This document shows positions 52,109-60,820 of a stretch of DNA of 64,000 nt, one piece after another. The notes beneath the pieces were generated by a model. The model searched no databases, was not told the origin of the DNA, and saw only the letters and a program-made list of their open reading frames with translations. Both the position numbers and the translations under genes were made by a program. The first letter of the stretch is position 1; each line of letters begins with the position of its first letter. Origin of the DNA: Thermaerobacillus caldiproteolyticus (lineage in GTDB: Bacteria; Bacillota; Bacilli; Bacillales; Anoxybacillaceae); the NCBI RefSeq assembly GCF_013761245.1, contig NZ_JACDUT010000003.1, positions 1-64,000 of the forward strand, written 5' to 3'.

Positions 52109-53251
52109 ATGAAAATTGTCATTGCGCCTGATTCGTTCAAAGAAAGTTTGTCTGCGTCACAAGTAGCAAATGCGATAGAAAAGGGATTTCGGGATGTATT
52201 TCCAGAAGCGGAGTATGTGAAAATACCGATGGCTGATGGAGGAGAAGGGACGGTTCAGTCATTGGTTGACGCGACGGGAGGTACGGTCATCGAAAAACGG
52301 GTTACAGGACCGTTAGGAGAGCCAGTGAATGCCTTTCTTGGCGTGCTTGGTGGAGGGAAAACTGCGGTAATCGAAATGGCAGCTGCTTCAGGGTTACATC
52401 TTGTTCCGAACGAAAAGCGAAACCCGCTTCTCACGACAACGAGGGGAACAGGGGAATTAATTCGAGCAACTCTGGATATGGGCGTGGAGCATATTATCAT
52501 TGGAATCGGCGGAAGTGCGACAAATGATGGCGGGGCAGGAATGATCCAAGCGCTGGGCGGCCGGCTTCTGAACCGGGCTGGACAAGAGATTGCTCCCGGC
52601 GGTGGAAACTTATCGCAGCTTGTCACGATTGACCTTTCACAGCTCGATTCGAGGCTCAAAAAAGTAAAAATTGACGTTGCTTGTGATGTCGACAACCCAT
52701 TAACGGGACCACAAGGAGCATCAGCAGTATTTGGACCACAAAAAGGGGCAACGCCGGAAATGGTTCGACAGCTTGATGAAAATTTAAGCCACTATGCCGA
52801 TATGATTGAACAGACGTTAGGAAAACAAGTTCGCCATGTTCCCGGCGCAGGTGCAGCAGGTGGGCTTGGTGCCGGATTACTTGCGTTTCTTAACGCGGAG
52901 TTAAAACGGGGAGTAGAGATTGTTCTTGCGGCTGTTCAATTTCATGAACGTGTAAAAGGTGCTTCGCTCGTCATTACAGGGGAAGGGCGTATTGATAGTC
53001 AGACCATTTATGGGAAAACGCCCGTCGGTGTGGCAAAAGTGGCGAAACAATACGGTATTCCCGTTATTGGTATTGCCGGTTCATTATCAGACGATAGCGA
53101 TATTGTGTTACAGCACGGAATCGATGCCCTTTATAGCATGGTGCCGGGAATTATTCCACTTACGAAAGCATTGGAAAACGCTGAACCTTATCTTACAAAA
53201 ACAGCTCGTCAAATTGCAGCAATGTGCAAAATCGGAATGGGGATGAGATAA
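52109..53251 (+). CDS. glxK: Glycerate kinase
   Basis: A 380-residue glycerate kinase of the GlxK/GarK type, which phosphorylates D-glycerate to 2- or 3-phosphoglycerate for glycolysis. The start is MKIVIAPDSFKESLSASQVA. Further motifs are IPMADGGEGTV, GIGGSATNDGGAGMIQALGG, GAGAAGGLGAGLLAF and TGEGRIDSQTIYGKTPVGVA. It lies 18 bases after the permease and ends the operon with a clear terminator. Confidence 0.95.
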   Translation: MKIVIAPDSFKESLSASQVANAIEKGFRDVFPEAEYVKIPMADGGEGTVQSLVDATGGTVIEKRVTGPLGEPVNAFLGVLGGGKTAVIEMAAASGLHLVPNEKRNPLLTTTRGTGELIRATLDMGVEHIIIGIGGSATNDGGAGMIQALGGRLLNRAGQEIAPGGGNLSQLVTIDLSQLDSRLKKVKIDVACDVDNPLTGPQGASAVFGPQKGATPEMVRQLDENLSHYADMIEQTLGKQVRHVPGAGAAGGLGAGLLAFLNAELKRGVEIVLAAVQFHERVKGASLVITGEGRIDSQTIYGKTPVGVAKVAKQYGIPVIGIAGSLSDDSDIVLQHGIDALYSMVPGIIPLTKALENAEPYLTKTARQIAAMCKIGMGMR

Positions 53252-53282
53252 AAGGCTTCTCGGAAGGAGAGGCCTTTTTTAT
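53250..53282 (+). terminator. Terminator of the glycerate operon
   Basis: AAAGGCTTCTC / GAGAGGCCTTT with one G-U pair and a short loop is followed by TTTTTT, directly at the glxK stop. Confidence 0.92.
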
Positions 53283-53288
53283 TTGTTA

Positions 53289-54023
53289 ATGACCCGCTTT
53301 TTACAAGTCAGGCATTTGAAAGATATGATGAAGCAAATGTTTGACGGGTGTAACTCTGAAGAGGGAATTTCTTTGTTTCAAGCGTTATCGCTCGCTTTAT
53401 CGGGACGGGGCGGGACCGGCAACATCGCTGGAGTGGCAACAGCCGTGTTTTGGATGTGACTCATCGCCTTTTTAGGAGCGGTGTTGGCGTTTGTCGAAGC
53501 AGCTCTTGCACAAGTATACAAAATTAAGCAAGATGGCCAATTCTGTGGAGGTCCTGCCCATTATATTGAAAATCAAATGGTATGCGGTATGATTTGCTGT
53601 TGGGACCGTATCGGCCACTGGTATGCTTCTTCCGGGAGTACAAGCCAACAGTATTGCGGCAGGAATTAAAAATGCGTTTGGGATCAATCCAACGATCATA
53701 GGAATCGGGTTAGTGATTATTGCAGTGGCCATTATTTTTTGGCTATGTCAAGCGAATCGCTCGCTTAGCTTCATTCCATTTCGTCTTAGTTTCAATATGT
53801 GATACTCGTGGTTGTTTGTTTTCGATGGTAGCGTCAAAACAGCAAAACTTACTTGAATGCTTAGAGATATTGCATAGCATGGCTGAATATGATTGCGATC
53901 CCTTTTTTAAGAAATCCGGCTTTGAAAGTATTATAAAAGATTAAGAGGAGAAGAAAAAAGCCGGGAAAGATTCCTGTATTTGATCCAGTGAAAGCAGGTA
54001 TTACTGACATAGATGATAAGTAA
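53289..54023 (+). pseudogene. Decayed AGCS sodium:alanine symporter (AlsT-like)
   Basis: Several frames together read the AGCS order: EEGISLFQALSLALSGRGGTG and NIAGVATAVFW, a TGA stop at 53457, LGAVLAFVEAALAQVYKIKQ, then GMLLPGVQANSIAAGIKNAF and IIGIGLVIIAVAIIFW, then after a deletion WLNMIAIPFLRNPALKVL and the tail IPVFDPVKAGI to a stop at 54023. The N-terminus, the middle and reading continuity are lost. It would have imported alanine or glycine with sodium. Confidence 0.85.
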
Positions 54024-54028
54024 GTGAT

Positions 54029-54084
54029 AATAAAGTTGTTTAATTACAAATAAAGTTGTTTAATTTACAAAAATGTTGTTTAAA
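54029..54084 (+). repeat. Three tandem 20-bp repeats
   Basis: AATAAAGTTGTTTAATT occurs at 54029-54045 and 54049-54065, with a degenerate third copy AAAAATGTTGTTTAAA at 54069-54084; the period is exactly 20. An inverted copy lies at 59067-59083. Confidence 0.85.
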
Positions 54085-54333
54085 ACTCCAGCTACATTAT
54101 TCCATTAAAGGGCCATTTAATTGAATAACACTTGGTAGTTAATTTGGATATTTGGCAGGAATGAAAGAACTAGAAAAAAGCCTTAAAAAATTTTGTTAAT
54201 AAGCTTACAAGATATCGGCAAATCCTTTTAAAAATAAAGACTTAAAAGAAATGGAGAAGATCTTTAATGAAAGGGGATATACACTTAATATACTCGAACA
54301 TGACAGATAAAAAATACAAAAGGTGGAGAGTTA
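54085..54333. other. Stretch with short coding-like scraps
   Basis: No intact gene. Phrases such as MKELEKSLKKF and KDLKEMEKIFNERGYTLNI appear in broken frames around 54170-54310 and look like a lost small protein; no family was recognised. Confidence 0.35.
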
Positions 54334-54456
54334 ATGAAAATGGTAATAAAGTTACAGAATGAGGCTCTAGATGAAATGAAACTCGTGAATAACTGTATTA
54401 TGCTTGATATGTTCTCTGAAGGATTTCTCAATAAGATTTATCTAACCTTACTTTAA
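54334..54456 (+). CDS. Hypothetical 40-residue protein
   Basis: An ATG with AGGTGGAG six bases upstream opens a 40-codon frame starting MKMVIKLQNEALDEMKLV and ending KIYLTLL. It resembles no family I know. It could be a real small gene or a truncated leftover like its surroundings; the ribosome site is the only support. Confidence 0.25.
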   Translation: MKMVIKLQNEALDEMKLVNNCIMLDMFSEGFLNKIYLTLL

Positions 54457-54707
54457 ATGATCGTATATTTGGATATCATTTTTTGTGAGTCATTTGTCTT
54501 GTTAAATAGGGTTTTTCTACCTTTAAAATTGCAACAAGTACGATCCATCATAGCGGCGGTAGTGTTAAATACATTGATAAAATAGAGAAACTATGATAAA
54601 TTAGTATAGAAACACATTTTATTTTTTAATTATAATATAATATCCCATTATAATTATACATCATAAATCCCCTTCAGTCAACCCCCATTTTTCATTTTTT
54701 TAAAGGA
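54457..54707. other. AT-rich upstream region of the helD gene
   Basis: Contains an exact inverted repeat, TAATTATAAT (54627-54636) / ATTATAATTA (54647-54656), with a 10-base spacer, about 60 bases before the helD start. It may be an operator or part of the promoter. No other feature was seen. Confidence 0.45.
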
Positions 54708-54716
54708 GTGATTGAA

Positions 54717-57056
54717 ATGACAGAACTTCGGCAGGAGCAAGAACGATTGGACAGCATAATGGAGACAATTGCGGAGCAAATCGGCATGCTGGAAGACGAA
54801 ACCTTGCGGCGTCGGAAAGAAGTGATTGATATCCGCAAACACTTTTGGGATGACGTCAAGGTTAATATAGATACTTTCGACGATTTTCTTGAGACGATCA
54901 TCAGCTTGAGACAACAGGCTCAGAACCTGTCTGTCAGCCAAAGCACCCACAGACAAGCCTTCAAGAGGTTGTCTGCGCTGCGCCGCATGCAGGAGGTGCC
55001 TTATTTCGGCCGAATCGATTTCACTGAAGAAGGAACTTCCGCTGCTGAACGAATCTATATCGGCATCTCCACGCTCACGGATACAAGCGGAGAGAACATC
55101 CTTATCTACGACTGGCGGGCGCCGGTCTCGAGTATCTACTACGATTACCCGCCCGGTCCGGCCGAATATGCTACGCCCGGAGGCGTAATCCGTGGCATGC
55201 TGGAGAAAAAGTGGCAATATATCATCCGCGGCGGTGTTATCAAATCGATGTTCGATACCAGTCTCACCATTGGAGACGAGATTTTACAACAGGTGCTTGG
55301 CAGAGTCACAGACAAACATATGCACAACATCGTGGCCACCATTCAACGGGAACAAAACCGGATCATCCGGCACGATCGCGGGCGGCTGCTCATTGTGCAA
55401 GGCCCTGCTGGCAGCGGCAAGACATCGGCCGCCCTGCAGCGGATCGCTTACTTGCTCTACAAGTATCGGGATCGGCTGAAAGCCGATCAAATCATTTTAT
55501 TTTCACCTAATTCGATGTTTAACAGCTACGTATCCAATGTGTTGCCCGAACTCGGCGAAGAGAATATGCAACAGGTCACATTCCAGGAATACTTGGATTA
55601 TCGGCTGAGCAACGAATTTCAAGTAGAGGGTCCTTACGAGCAATTGGAATATGTGTTGACTGCAGCGGATGACCCTTCATACCGGACTAGGACTGCGAGC
55701 ATCCGATTCAAGGCATCAACCCGTTTTTTCGAGTCGATCAAAACATATTGGAAATCTCTGGAATCCTCCAGCATGCTATTCAAAGATATTCTATTTAGAG
55801 GAAAACCGATCGTCACCGCCAAACAAATCGCGGAAAGGTTTTACAGCAGCGACACCTCGCTCCGCTTTCACAACAGACTTGAAAAGTTGGTGGATTGGCT
55901 AAACAAGCAAATCGATGCAGCCGAGAAACTTGAGCGGACCAAGCCATGGGTGCGGGAAGAAATCGAGCTGCTTAGCAACGAGGATTACCATAAGGCTTAC
56001 ACCCATTTACGGAAAAAACGCCGCTTTAAAGGAGAATCGTTAGACAATTATGAGATCGAGACCGAAGCGCTTGGCGAATTGATCGTCCGCAAAAAAATGA
56101 AGCCGTTGCACAAACGGATCCGGGCGCTTCGTTTCATCGACTTTAAGGGAATATACAAGCAACTTTTCGCCGATCCAACACGGATCAAACTGTGGATGGA
56201 GGGGGAAACACCCGAGGAGTGGGAGGATATTTGCCGATTGACGGTGAAAATGCTAGACGAAGGCAAACTGTTTTACGAAGATACAACTCCGTTTTTATTC
56301 TTGAAAGATCTGATTCAAGGCTTTCAGAGGAACATCTCGATCAAACACGTGCTTGTAGACGAAGCGCAAGATTATTCTCCGTTTCAATTCGAGTATTTGA
56401 AATGTTTGTTTCCCTCGGCAAGGATGACCGTGCTCGGCGACTTTAACCAGGCGATCTTTGCCCATGCCAGTGAAACGGTCGATTTCCACACACTTACCAG
56501 CTTATACGGACCGGACGAAACCGATGTGATAACCTTGACCCGCAGCTACAGATCCACAAGACAGATCGTCGAATTTACGCGCGGACTCGTGCCTGGCGGC
56601 GAACGGATTATCGCTTTTGAGCGCGACGGCGATAGGCCTGTGCTGACGAGAGTTTCCAATCATGCCGAACTGCACCGCTGCATTGCTTCCAAAATCAAGG
56701 ACTTGCGGAACCGGGGGTATAATACGATCGCGATTATATGCAAATCTGCTGCGGAAAGCACCGCCGCATACGAAGCACTGAGCGACGTCGAAGAAATTAA
56801 GCTCGTGAAGAGCGGATCTACCGAATATGAACAAGGTGTTGTCGTCATACCGGCGTATTTGGCCAAGGGCATCGAATTTGACGCCGTCATCATTTATAAC
56901 GCATCGGCGCAAGTATATGGCGATGAGAGTCTGCGCAGATTGTTCTACACCGCCTGCACCCGGGCTATGCATCACTTGCAGCTTTACAGTGTAGGCGAAC
57001 CGAGCCCCTTTTTGCGCAACGTTGAGCCAGGGAGTTTACTTCTGATCCAGAGTTAA
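54717..57056 (+). CDS. helD: HelD-type RNA polymerase recycling helicase-like ATPase
   Basis: A 779-residue UvrD-like superfamily 1 ATPase of the HelD group, which prises stalled RNA polymerase off DNA; some relatives give rifamycin tolerance. The N-terminal coiled coil (LRQEQERLDSIMETIAEQIG) inserts into the polymerase secondary channel. Walker A is VQGPAGSGKTSAALQRIAYL, Walker B HVLVDEAQDYSP, motif III VLGDFNQAIF and motif IV TLTRSYRSTRQIVEF. The ATG at 54717 follows AAAGGAG by eight bases; a GTG at 54708 lies inside that site. Composition is richer in G+C than the core. It sits beside a broken drug exporter inside a candidate mobile block. It is probably an acquired copy. Confidence 0.88.
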   Translation: MTELRQEQERLDSIMETIAEQIGMLEDETLRRRKEVIDIRKHFWDDVKVNIDTFDDFLETIISLRQQAQNLSVSQSTHRQAFKRLSALRRMQEVPYFGRIDFTEEGTSAAERIYIGISTLTDTSGENILIYDWRAPVSSIYYDYPPGPAEYATPGGVIRGMLEKKWQYIIRGGVIKSMFDTSLTIGDEILQQVLGRVTDKHMHNIVATIQREQNRIIRHDRGRLLIVQGPAGSGKTSAALQRIAYLLYKYRDRLKADQIILFSPNSMFNSYVSNVLPELGEENMQQVTFQEYLDYRLSNEFQVEGPYEQLEYVLTAADDPSYRTRTASIRFKASTRFFESIKTYWKSLESSSMLFKDILFRGKPIVTAKQIAERFYSSDTSLRFHNRLEKLVDWLNKQIDAAEKLERTKPWVREEIELLSNEDYHKAYTHLRKKRRFKGESLDNYEIETEALGELIVRKKMKPLHKRIRALRFIDFKGIYKQLFADPTRIKLWMEGETPEEWEDICRLTVKMLDEGKLFYEDTTPFLFLKDLIQGFQRNISIKHVLVDEAQDYSPFQFEYLKCLFPSARMTVLGDFNQAIFAHASETVDFHTLTSLYGPDETDVITLTRSYRSTRQIVEFTRGLVPGGERIIAFERDGDRPVLTRVSNHAELHRCIASKIKDLRNRGYNTIAIICKSAAESTAAYEALSDVEEIKLVKSGSTEYEQGVVVIPAYLAKGIEFDAVIIYNASAQVYGDESLRRLFYTACTRAMHHLQLYSVGEPSPFLRNVEPGSLLLIQS

Positions 57057-57185
57057 CAAGGGACTGGCCTAGAGTCTTAAATTATCACTGTAATTAAAAA
57101 TAGAAAGGGGGTTTTGCATTATTAAATTGAATAATCCAAAATTAACTGACCATTCTATCAGAAACTTAAACGGAGGGATTAAAGT

Positions 57186-58748
57186 AGAAAGAGCAATTAG
57201 GAGTCAAAAGAAAGCTAGTCCTTCTGGGACTTATACTCGGGATGTTTTTCAGTGCTCTGGAGCAAACCGCCGTGGGAACTGCCATGCCGATTATCGTCGG
57301 CGAGTTGAACGGATTTTCGATTTTCTCATGGGCAACGACGGCTTATCTTATTACATCTACCACGGTGGTACCGATCGCCGGTAAGCTGTCCGACATGTTT
57401 GACAGAAGGATTTTATACTTATTGGGTATTCTGATCTTCGTATTGGGCTCGGGGCTGTACGCTACTGCCACCACCATGGAGCAACTGGTACTATACCGCG
57501 GCCTGCAAGGCCTGGGAGGCAGCATGATCATGTCTTTGTCCCAGACGATCATAGGGGATATCTTCTCGGAGGGGAAACGGGTCAAATGGCAGGGCGCATT
57601 CGGAGGCTTGTTTGCCCTAAGTTCCATCGTTAGACCGTTTATCGGTGGCTTCCTTGTGGATCACGTCAGCTGGCACTGGATTTTCTTAATTAACGTACCT
57701 TTTGGCTTGTTGTCAGGCATTCTGATTTTTGTTGGATTGAAGAGGGAAAAAGCGGCAGGCACCACCGATGCTCCCATCGACTACTTGGGTATTGCCGTAT
57801 TCGTTCCGGCACTGGTTCTGCTGCTATTTAGGCTGACTTTCAGCGGAGAAAAATTTGCATGGGATTCTGCTGCCAGCTACAGTATTTTCGGTGCATCCAC
57901 TGTTTTGTTCATTCTGTTCGGTTGGGGGGACGTTGGGTCAAAGAACCGATTCTCGATCTCAAGCTGTTTCAAAACCGCGTATTCGCTGTTTCGAACGTGC
58001 TGGGTTTGGGCATGTTCGGCGCAATTATGTTCGTTCCGATGTTCATACAGGCCATCTTGGGCGTATCGCTGACGAAAGCTGGCTGACGCCCCCCTATGAT
58101 GATCTCCTTGATCGCTGCAAGCATAATCGATTCCCAGATCCTTCTGCGCACCCGGTACCAGAATGTGCTTGTTACGGGGATGCTGATCACTTCGCTGGGA
58201 TTTTATCTGATGAGCACCATGGGGGTGGACACTTTCTCGTTTATTACTTACCTTTATATGATCATTCTCGGAAGCGGCATGGGTCTCGTCATGCCAACCT
58301 TGGCTATTGTGGTTCAGGAAGCCTTCCCGAAAAGCCAGCTCGGTACCGTAACCTCGGCCGCTGCCTTCTTCCGATCCATCGGGGGCACCATCGGAGTCAC
58401 GCTGTTTAACGTGGTAATGAACCACAGCATCAGTGACAATATGTAGCAGGTGCTCTCAGATTCGGATGTCGCTTCCAACCAGGCTGTCCACCCGGTATTG
58501 GCAAAGCTTGCGGAGAACACCGACAGTCTGTTCGGTATGATGATTGCTCCGGACGTGCTGAAGTGCCGGAGAAGCTGACCAGACAGATCGTCGGTTACGT
58601 GAAGCACGCTTGGACTGATTCCTTCAGCTTCGTCTTCATTGTCGGATTGGGCATTATCGCCCTCGGCGTCCTGACCGCTTCTTTTGTCGGCGATAGTCGA
58701 ATTCAGCGGGATATGGAGAAGAAAGAGGTTCATGCCGTTACAGATTAA
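57186..58748 (+). pseudogene. Broken DHA2-family (EmrB/QacA) multidrug exporter
   Basis: A 14-helix MFS exporter can be followed from KRKLVLLGLILGMFFSALEQ through GGSMIMSLSQTIIGDIFSE and GAFGGLFALSSIVRPFIGGF. Lesions: a frame change in a G run near 57935, a TGA at 58084-58086, a TAG at 58444-58446 and another frame change near 58565; the end reads FVFIVGLGIIALGVL. The N-terminal start codon is also missing, although GGAGGG is present. The antiporter motif region is recognisable, but no single frame encodes a working transporter. It lies about 130 bases after helD, same strand and similar composition, so the two probably came together. Confidence 0.88.
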
Positions 58749-59066
58749 AGGTTGAGTAACTTGACATAAGCCGGAGCGCAAGTGCAGCAGCTGCACACGT
58801 TGTACCGTCTTATTCCGTTTCAGTGGACCAAATGCCTCCGGATAACTCCTAGCTGGTTGCTTTCAAAGCTTTTCATACTTCCATAAGGACCGATACATTC
58901 TGAAGCAAACTTCAACAATCGGGAGCGATAGTTGAATAACAGAAAATTTGTGAAACAACTTTTTTTGTTACTGCTTCTTAAAACAATTCAAGTTATCTAA
59001 AATGAAATAACTATTTTTTGAACACCGTTCGGAATCGAATGGTGTTATGCGTGTTTAGAGTATTAA
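58749..59066. other. Decayed stretch before the right repeat
   Basis: No supported gene. Degenerate copies of the 20-bp unit appear inverted at about 58951-58970 and 58978-58998. An imperfect 26-base palindrome, AACACC(G)TTCG / CGAA(T)GGTGTT, is at 59021-59046. Confidence 0.45.
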
Positions 59067-59083
59067 AATTAAACAACTTTATT
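59067..59083 (-). repeat. Inverted copy of the 20-bp repeat unit
   Basis: AATTAAACAACTTTATT is the exact reverse complement of the 17-base core at 54029-54045, 5 kb away, near the proposed right end of the block. Confidence 0.8.
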
Positions 59084-59174
59084 GTAAGTGAACAATAGAG
59101 TTTTTAGAAAAAGAATATCGGTCATCACATGAGGTAGCAGTGAATGAAAACCGATCAATATCTTCGTAAATGCC

Positions 59175-59209
59175 AAAGAAGCTGCCTCACGAAACGAGAC
59201 AGCTTCTTT
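59175..59209 (-). terminator. Terminator of the manA operon
   Basis: AAAGAAGCTGCCTC (59175-59188) pairs with GAGACAGCTTCTTT (59196-59209); the one non-matching pair is a G-U on the minus-strand transcript, so it is best oriented with manA. Confidence 0.8.
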
Positions 59210-59210
59210 G

Positions 59211-60173
59211 TTATGGGTGTTGCGATGGTGATGAGGAAATAATTTCTAATGTTCCTTTGATCGAAAAATATCCAAATTGGTAAGGAAGAATGAAATGGTC
59301 TCCTTTCGTTAACGAATACGATTGGCCTTCTGAAATCAGCTCTCCTTCTCCGTGAAGAACGCTGACGATGAGAAAAGGTTTGCTTTGCTTGAATGTGGCT
59401 GTTCCCTCGATATTCCATTTTTGCACGGTGAAATAGTCGCTTTCAATAAACGTCGTAATCGTTGTACCATCGTATTTGACGACGTGTGGCTGGGAGTATG
59501 CATCGGTATGTGGGACGGTAATAACGTCCAGCGCCTTTTCTAAATGGAGTTCCCGCTTGTTTCCTTTTTCGTCGACGCGGTCGTAATCGTATACACGATA
59601 CGTCGTATCCGAACTTTGTTGCGTTTCTAACACAAGGGTTCCTTCGCAAAGGGCATGAATCGTTCCGCTTGGGACATAGAAAAAGTCCCCAGGTTTGATT
59701 TTCACTTTGCGAAGCAGCTTGTCCCATTGTCCGTTGTCCATCATTTCTTTTAGTTCTGTTTTCGTTTTGGCATTGTGGCCATACACGAGCTCTGCGTCTT
59801 TTTTGCAGTCGATAATATACCAGCATTCTGTTTTTCCTAGTTCGCCGTTTTCGTGTTCGCGTGCATATGTATCATCTGGATGAACTTGAACGGATAAATC
59901 GGCATTGGCATCTAAAATTTTCGTAAGCAACGGAAAGTGCTCGGAAGGGAAATGACCGAACAAGTCACGGTGCTCGTCCCATAGCTGTCCGAGCGGCATC
60001 CCTTCAAATGGTCCATTTTTGACAAATGTTTGTCCGTTCGGATGAGCGGATACTGCCCAACATTCCCCTGTCCGCTCGGAAGGAATGTCGTAGCCAAACT
60101 GTTGCGCTAACTTTGTTCCTCCCCAGATTCTTTCTTGGAAAATGGGAGTGAAAAAAATCGGCTCTATTTGCAT
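59211..60173 (-). CDS. manA: Mannose-6-phosphate isomerase, class I
   Basis: A 320-residue zinc cupin enzyme that interconverts mannose 6-phosphate and fructose 6-phosphate. Motifs: IFQERIWGGTKL, GECWAVSAHPNG, the zinc-binding VQVHPDDTYA with Glu in LGKTECWYI, and PSGTIHALCEG with QSSDTTYRVYDYDR. AAGGTG lies upstream of the ATG. As the last gene of the PTS operon it feeds imported mannose phosphate into glycolysis. Confidence 0.96.
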   Translation of the reverse strand: MQIEPIFFTPIFQERIWGGTKLAQQFGYDIPSERTGECWAVSAHPNGQTFVKNGPFEGMPLGQLWDEHRDLFGHFPSEHFPLLTKILDANADLSVQVHPDDTYAREHENGELGKTECWYIIDCKKDAELVYGHNAKTKTELKEMMDNGQWDKLLRKVKIKPGDFFYVPSGTIHALCEGTLVLETQQSSDTTYRVYDYDRVDEKGNKRELHLEKALDVITVPHTDAYSQPHVVKYDGTTITTFIESDYFTVQKWNIEGTATFKQSKPFLIVSVLHGEGELISEGQSYSLTKGDHFILPYQFGYFSIKGTLEIISSSPSQHP

Positions 60174-60241
60174 GTGTTTTCACACCTTTTTATGATATAT
60201 ATAATTTATATATTTTGATTATACAAAAAATTTCTCCGATT

Positions 60242-60694
60242 TTATACTTGATCAAACAATTGCATCACTTCTTCTTTCGTTGTGGCATGTAAAAGGTGTT
60301 CACGAAATTCGTCATCCATTAATTTACGAGATAGAAGTTGGAGAATTTTTAAATGCTCATCTCCTGCATGTTTTTCTGGTACAGCAATCATGAAAATAAG
60401 TTGGGCTTTTTCGCCGTCTAGGCTATCCCAGTCAACTCCGCTTTTTTTCACTCCGAAGGCCACACATGTTTTTTTCACAGCATCGCTTTTGCCATGGGGA
60501 ATCGCAATTCCGAAGCCGATGCCTGTGCTTCCTTCCATTTCTCGTTTGTACAATGACTGTTTATATTTCTCTTTATCGTGTAAAGCTCCGCTGCGATCAA
60601 TCATTTCGGCCATTTCTTCCATGATTTCGTCTTTTGTTTTTCCTTCTAGTTGTAATTGGATTAAATTGGTTGTTACAAGTTCTGTTAAATTCAT
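60242..60694 (-). CDS. PTS EIIA component, fructose/mannitol type
   Basis: A 150-residue EIIA(Fru/Mtl)-type phosphocarrier. The phosphoacceptor His lies in FGIAIPHGKSDAV near residue 63, and LIFMIAVPEKHAGDEHLKIL is typical. It takes phosphate from HPr and passes it to the EIIB of the adjacent transporter. The ATG at 60694 follows AGAAGGAG by eight bases; the GTG at 60703 overlaps that site. It lies between the regulator and manA. Confidence 0.93.
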   Translation of the reverse strand: MNLTELVTTNLIQLQLEGKTKDEIMEEMAEMIDRSGALHDKEKYKQSLYKREMEGSTGIGFGIAIPHGKSDAVKKTCVAFGVKKSGVDWDSLDGEKAQLIFMIAVPEKHAGDEHLKILQLLSRKLMDDEFREHLLHATTKEEVMQLFDQV

Positions 60695-60820
60695 GTTTCT
60701 CACTCCTTCTAAATGTGTAAAGAAAATTTGTTTTGCTTCAGAGTCCAGAGTTTTTTTGTTAAACTCGTGTTTTCACGGTGACAAGTGTTTCTGCAGGAGA
60801 AGAACGTTTGGCTTCGAGAG

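Larger units (their letters stand above)
54024..59090. mobile_element. Candidate accessory block bounded by iterated 20-bp repeats
   Basis: The block between the alsT remnant and the manA operon has repeat units at the left end (three copies, 20-bp period) and an inverted 17-base exact copy near the right end. Inside are a helD gene and a broken drug exporter, both of unlike composition. No transposase gene was found. This could be a defective transposon with multiple end sites; the exact ends are unknown. Confidence 0.3.

Noticed and set aside
54029-54084. Three 20-bp tandem repeats as a CRISPR array
   Set aside because: There are no spacers; units are directly adjacent and degenerate, and no cas genes are nearby.
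54678-55217. Minus-strand 179-codon ORF opposite helD
   Set aside because: It is an antisense shadow of the helD coding frame, caused by its codon use, with no ribosome site.
57877-58425. Minus-strand ORF opposite the exporter
   Set aside because: Antisense shadow of the broken MFS gene; composition follows the plus-strand codons.
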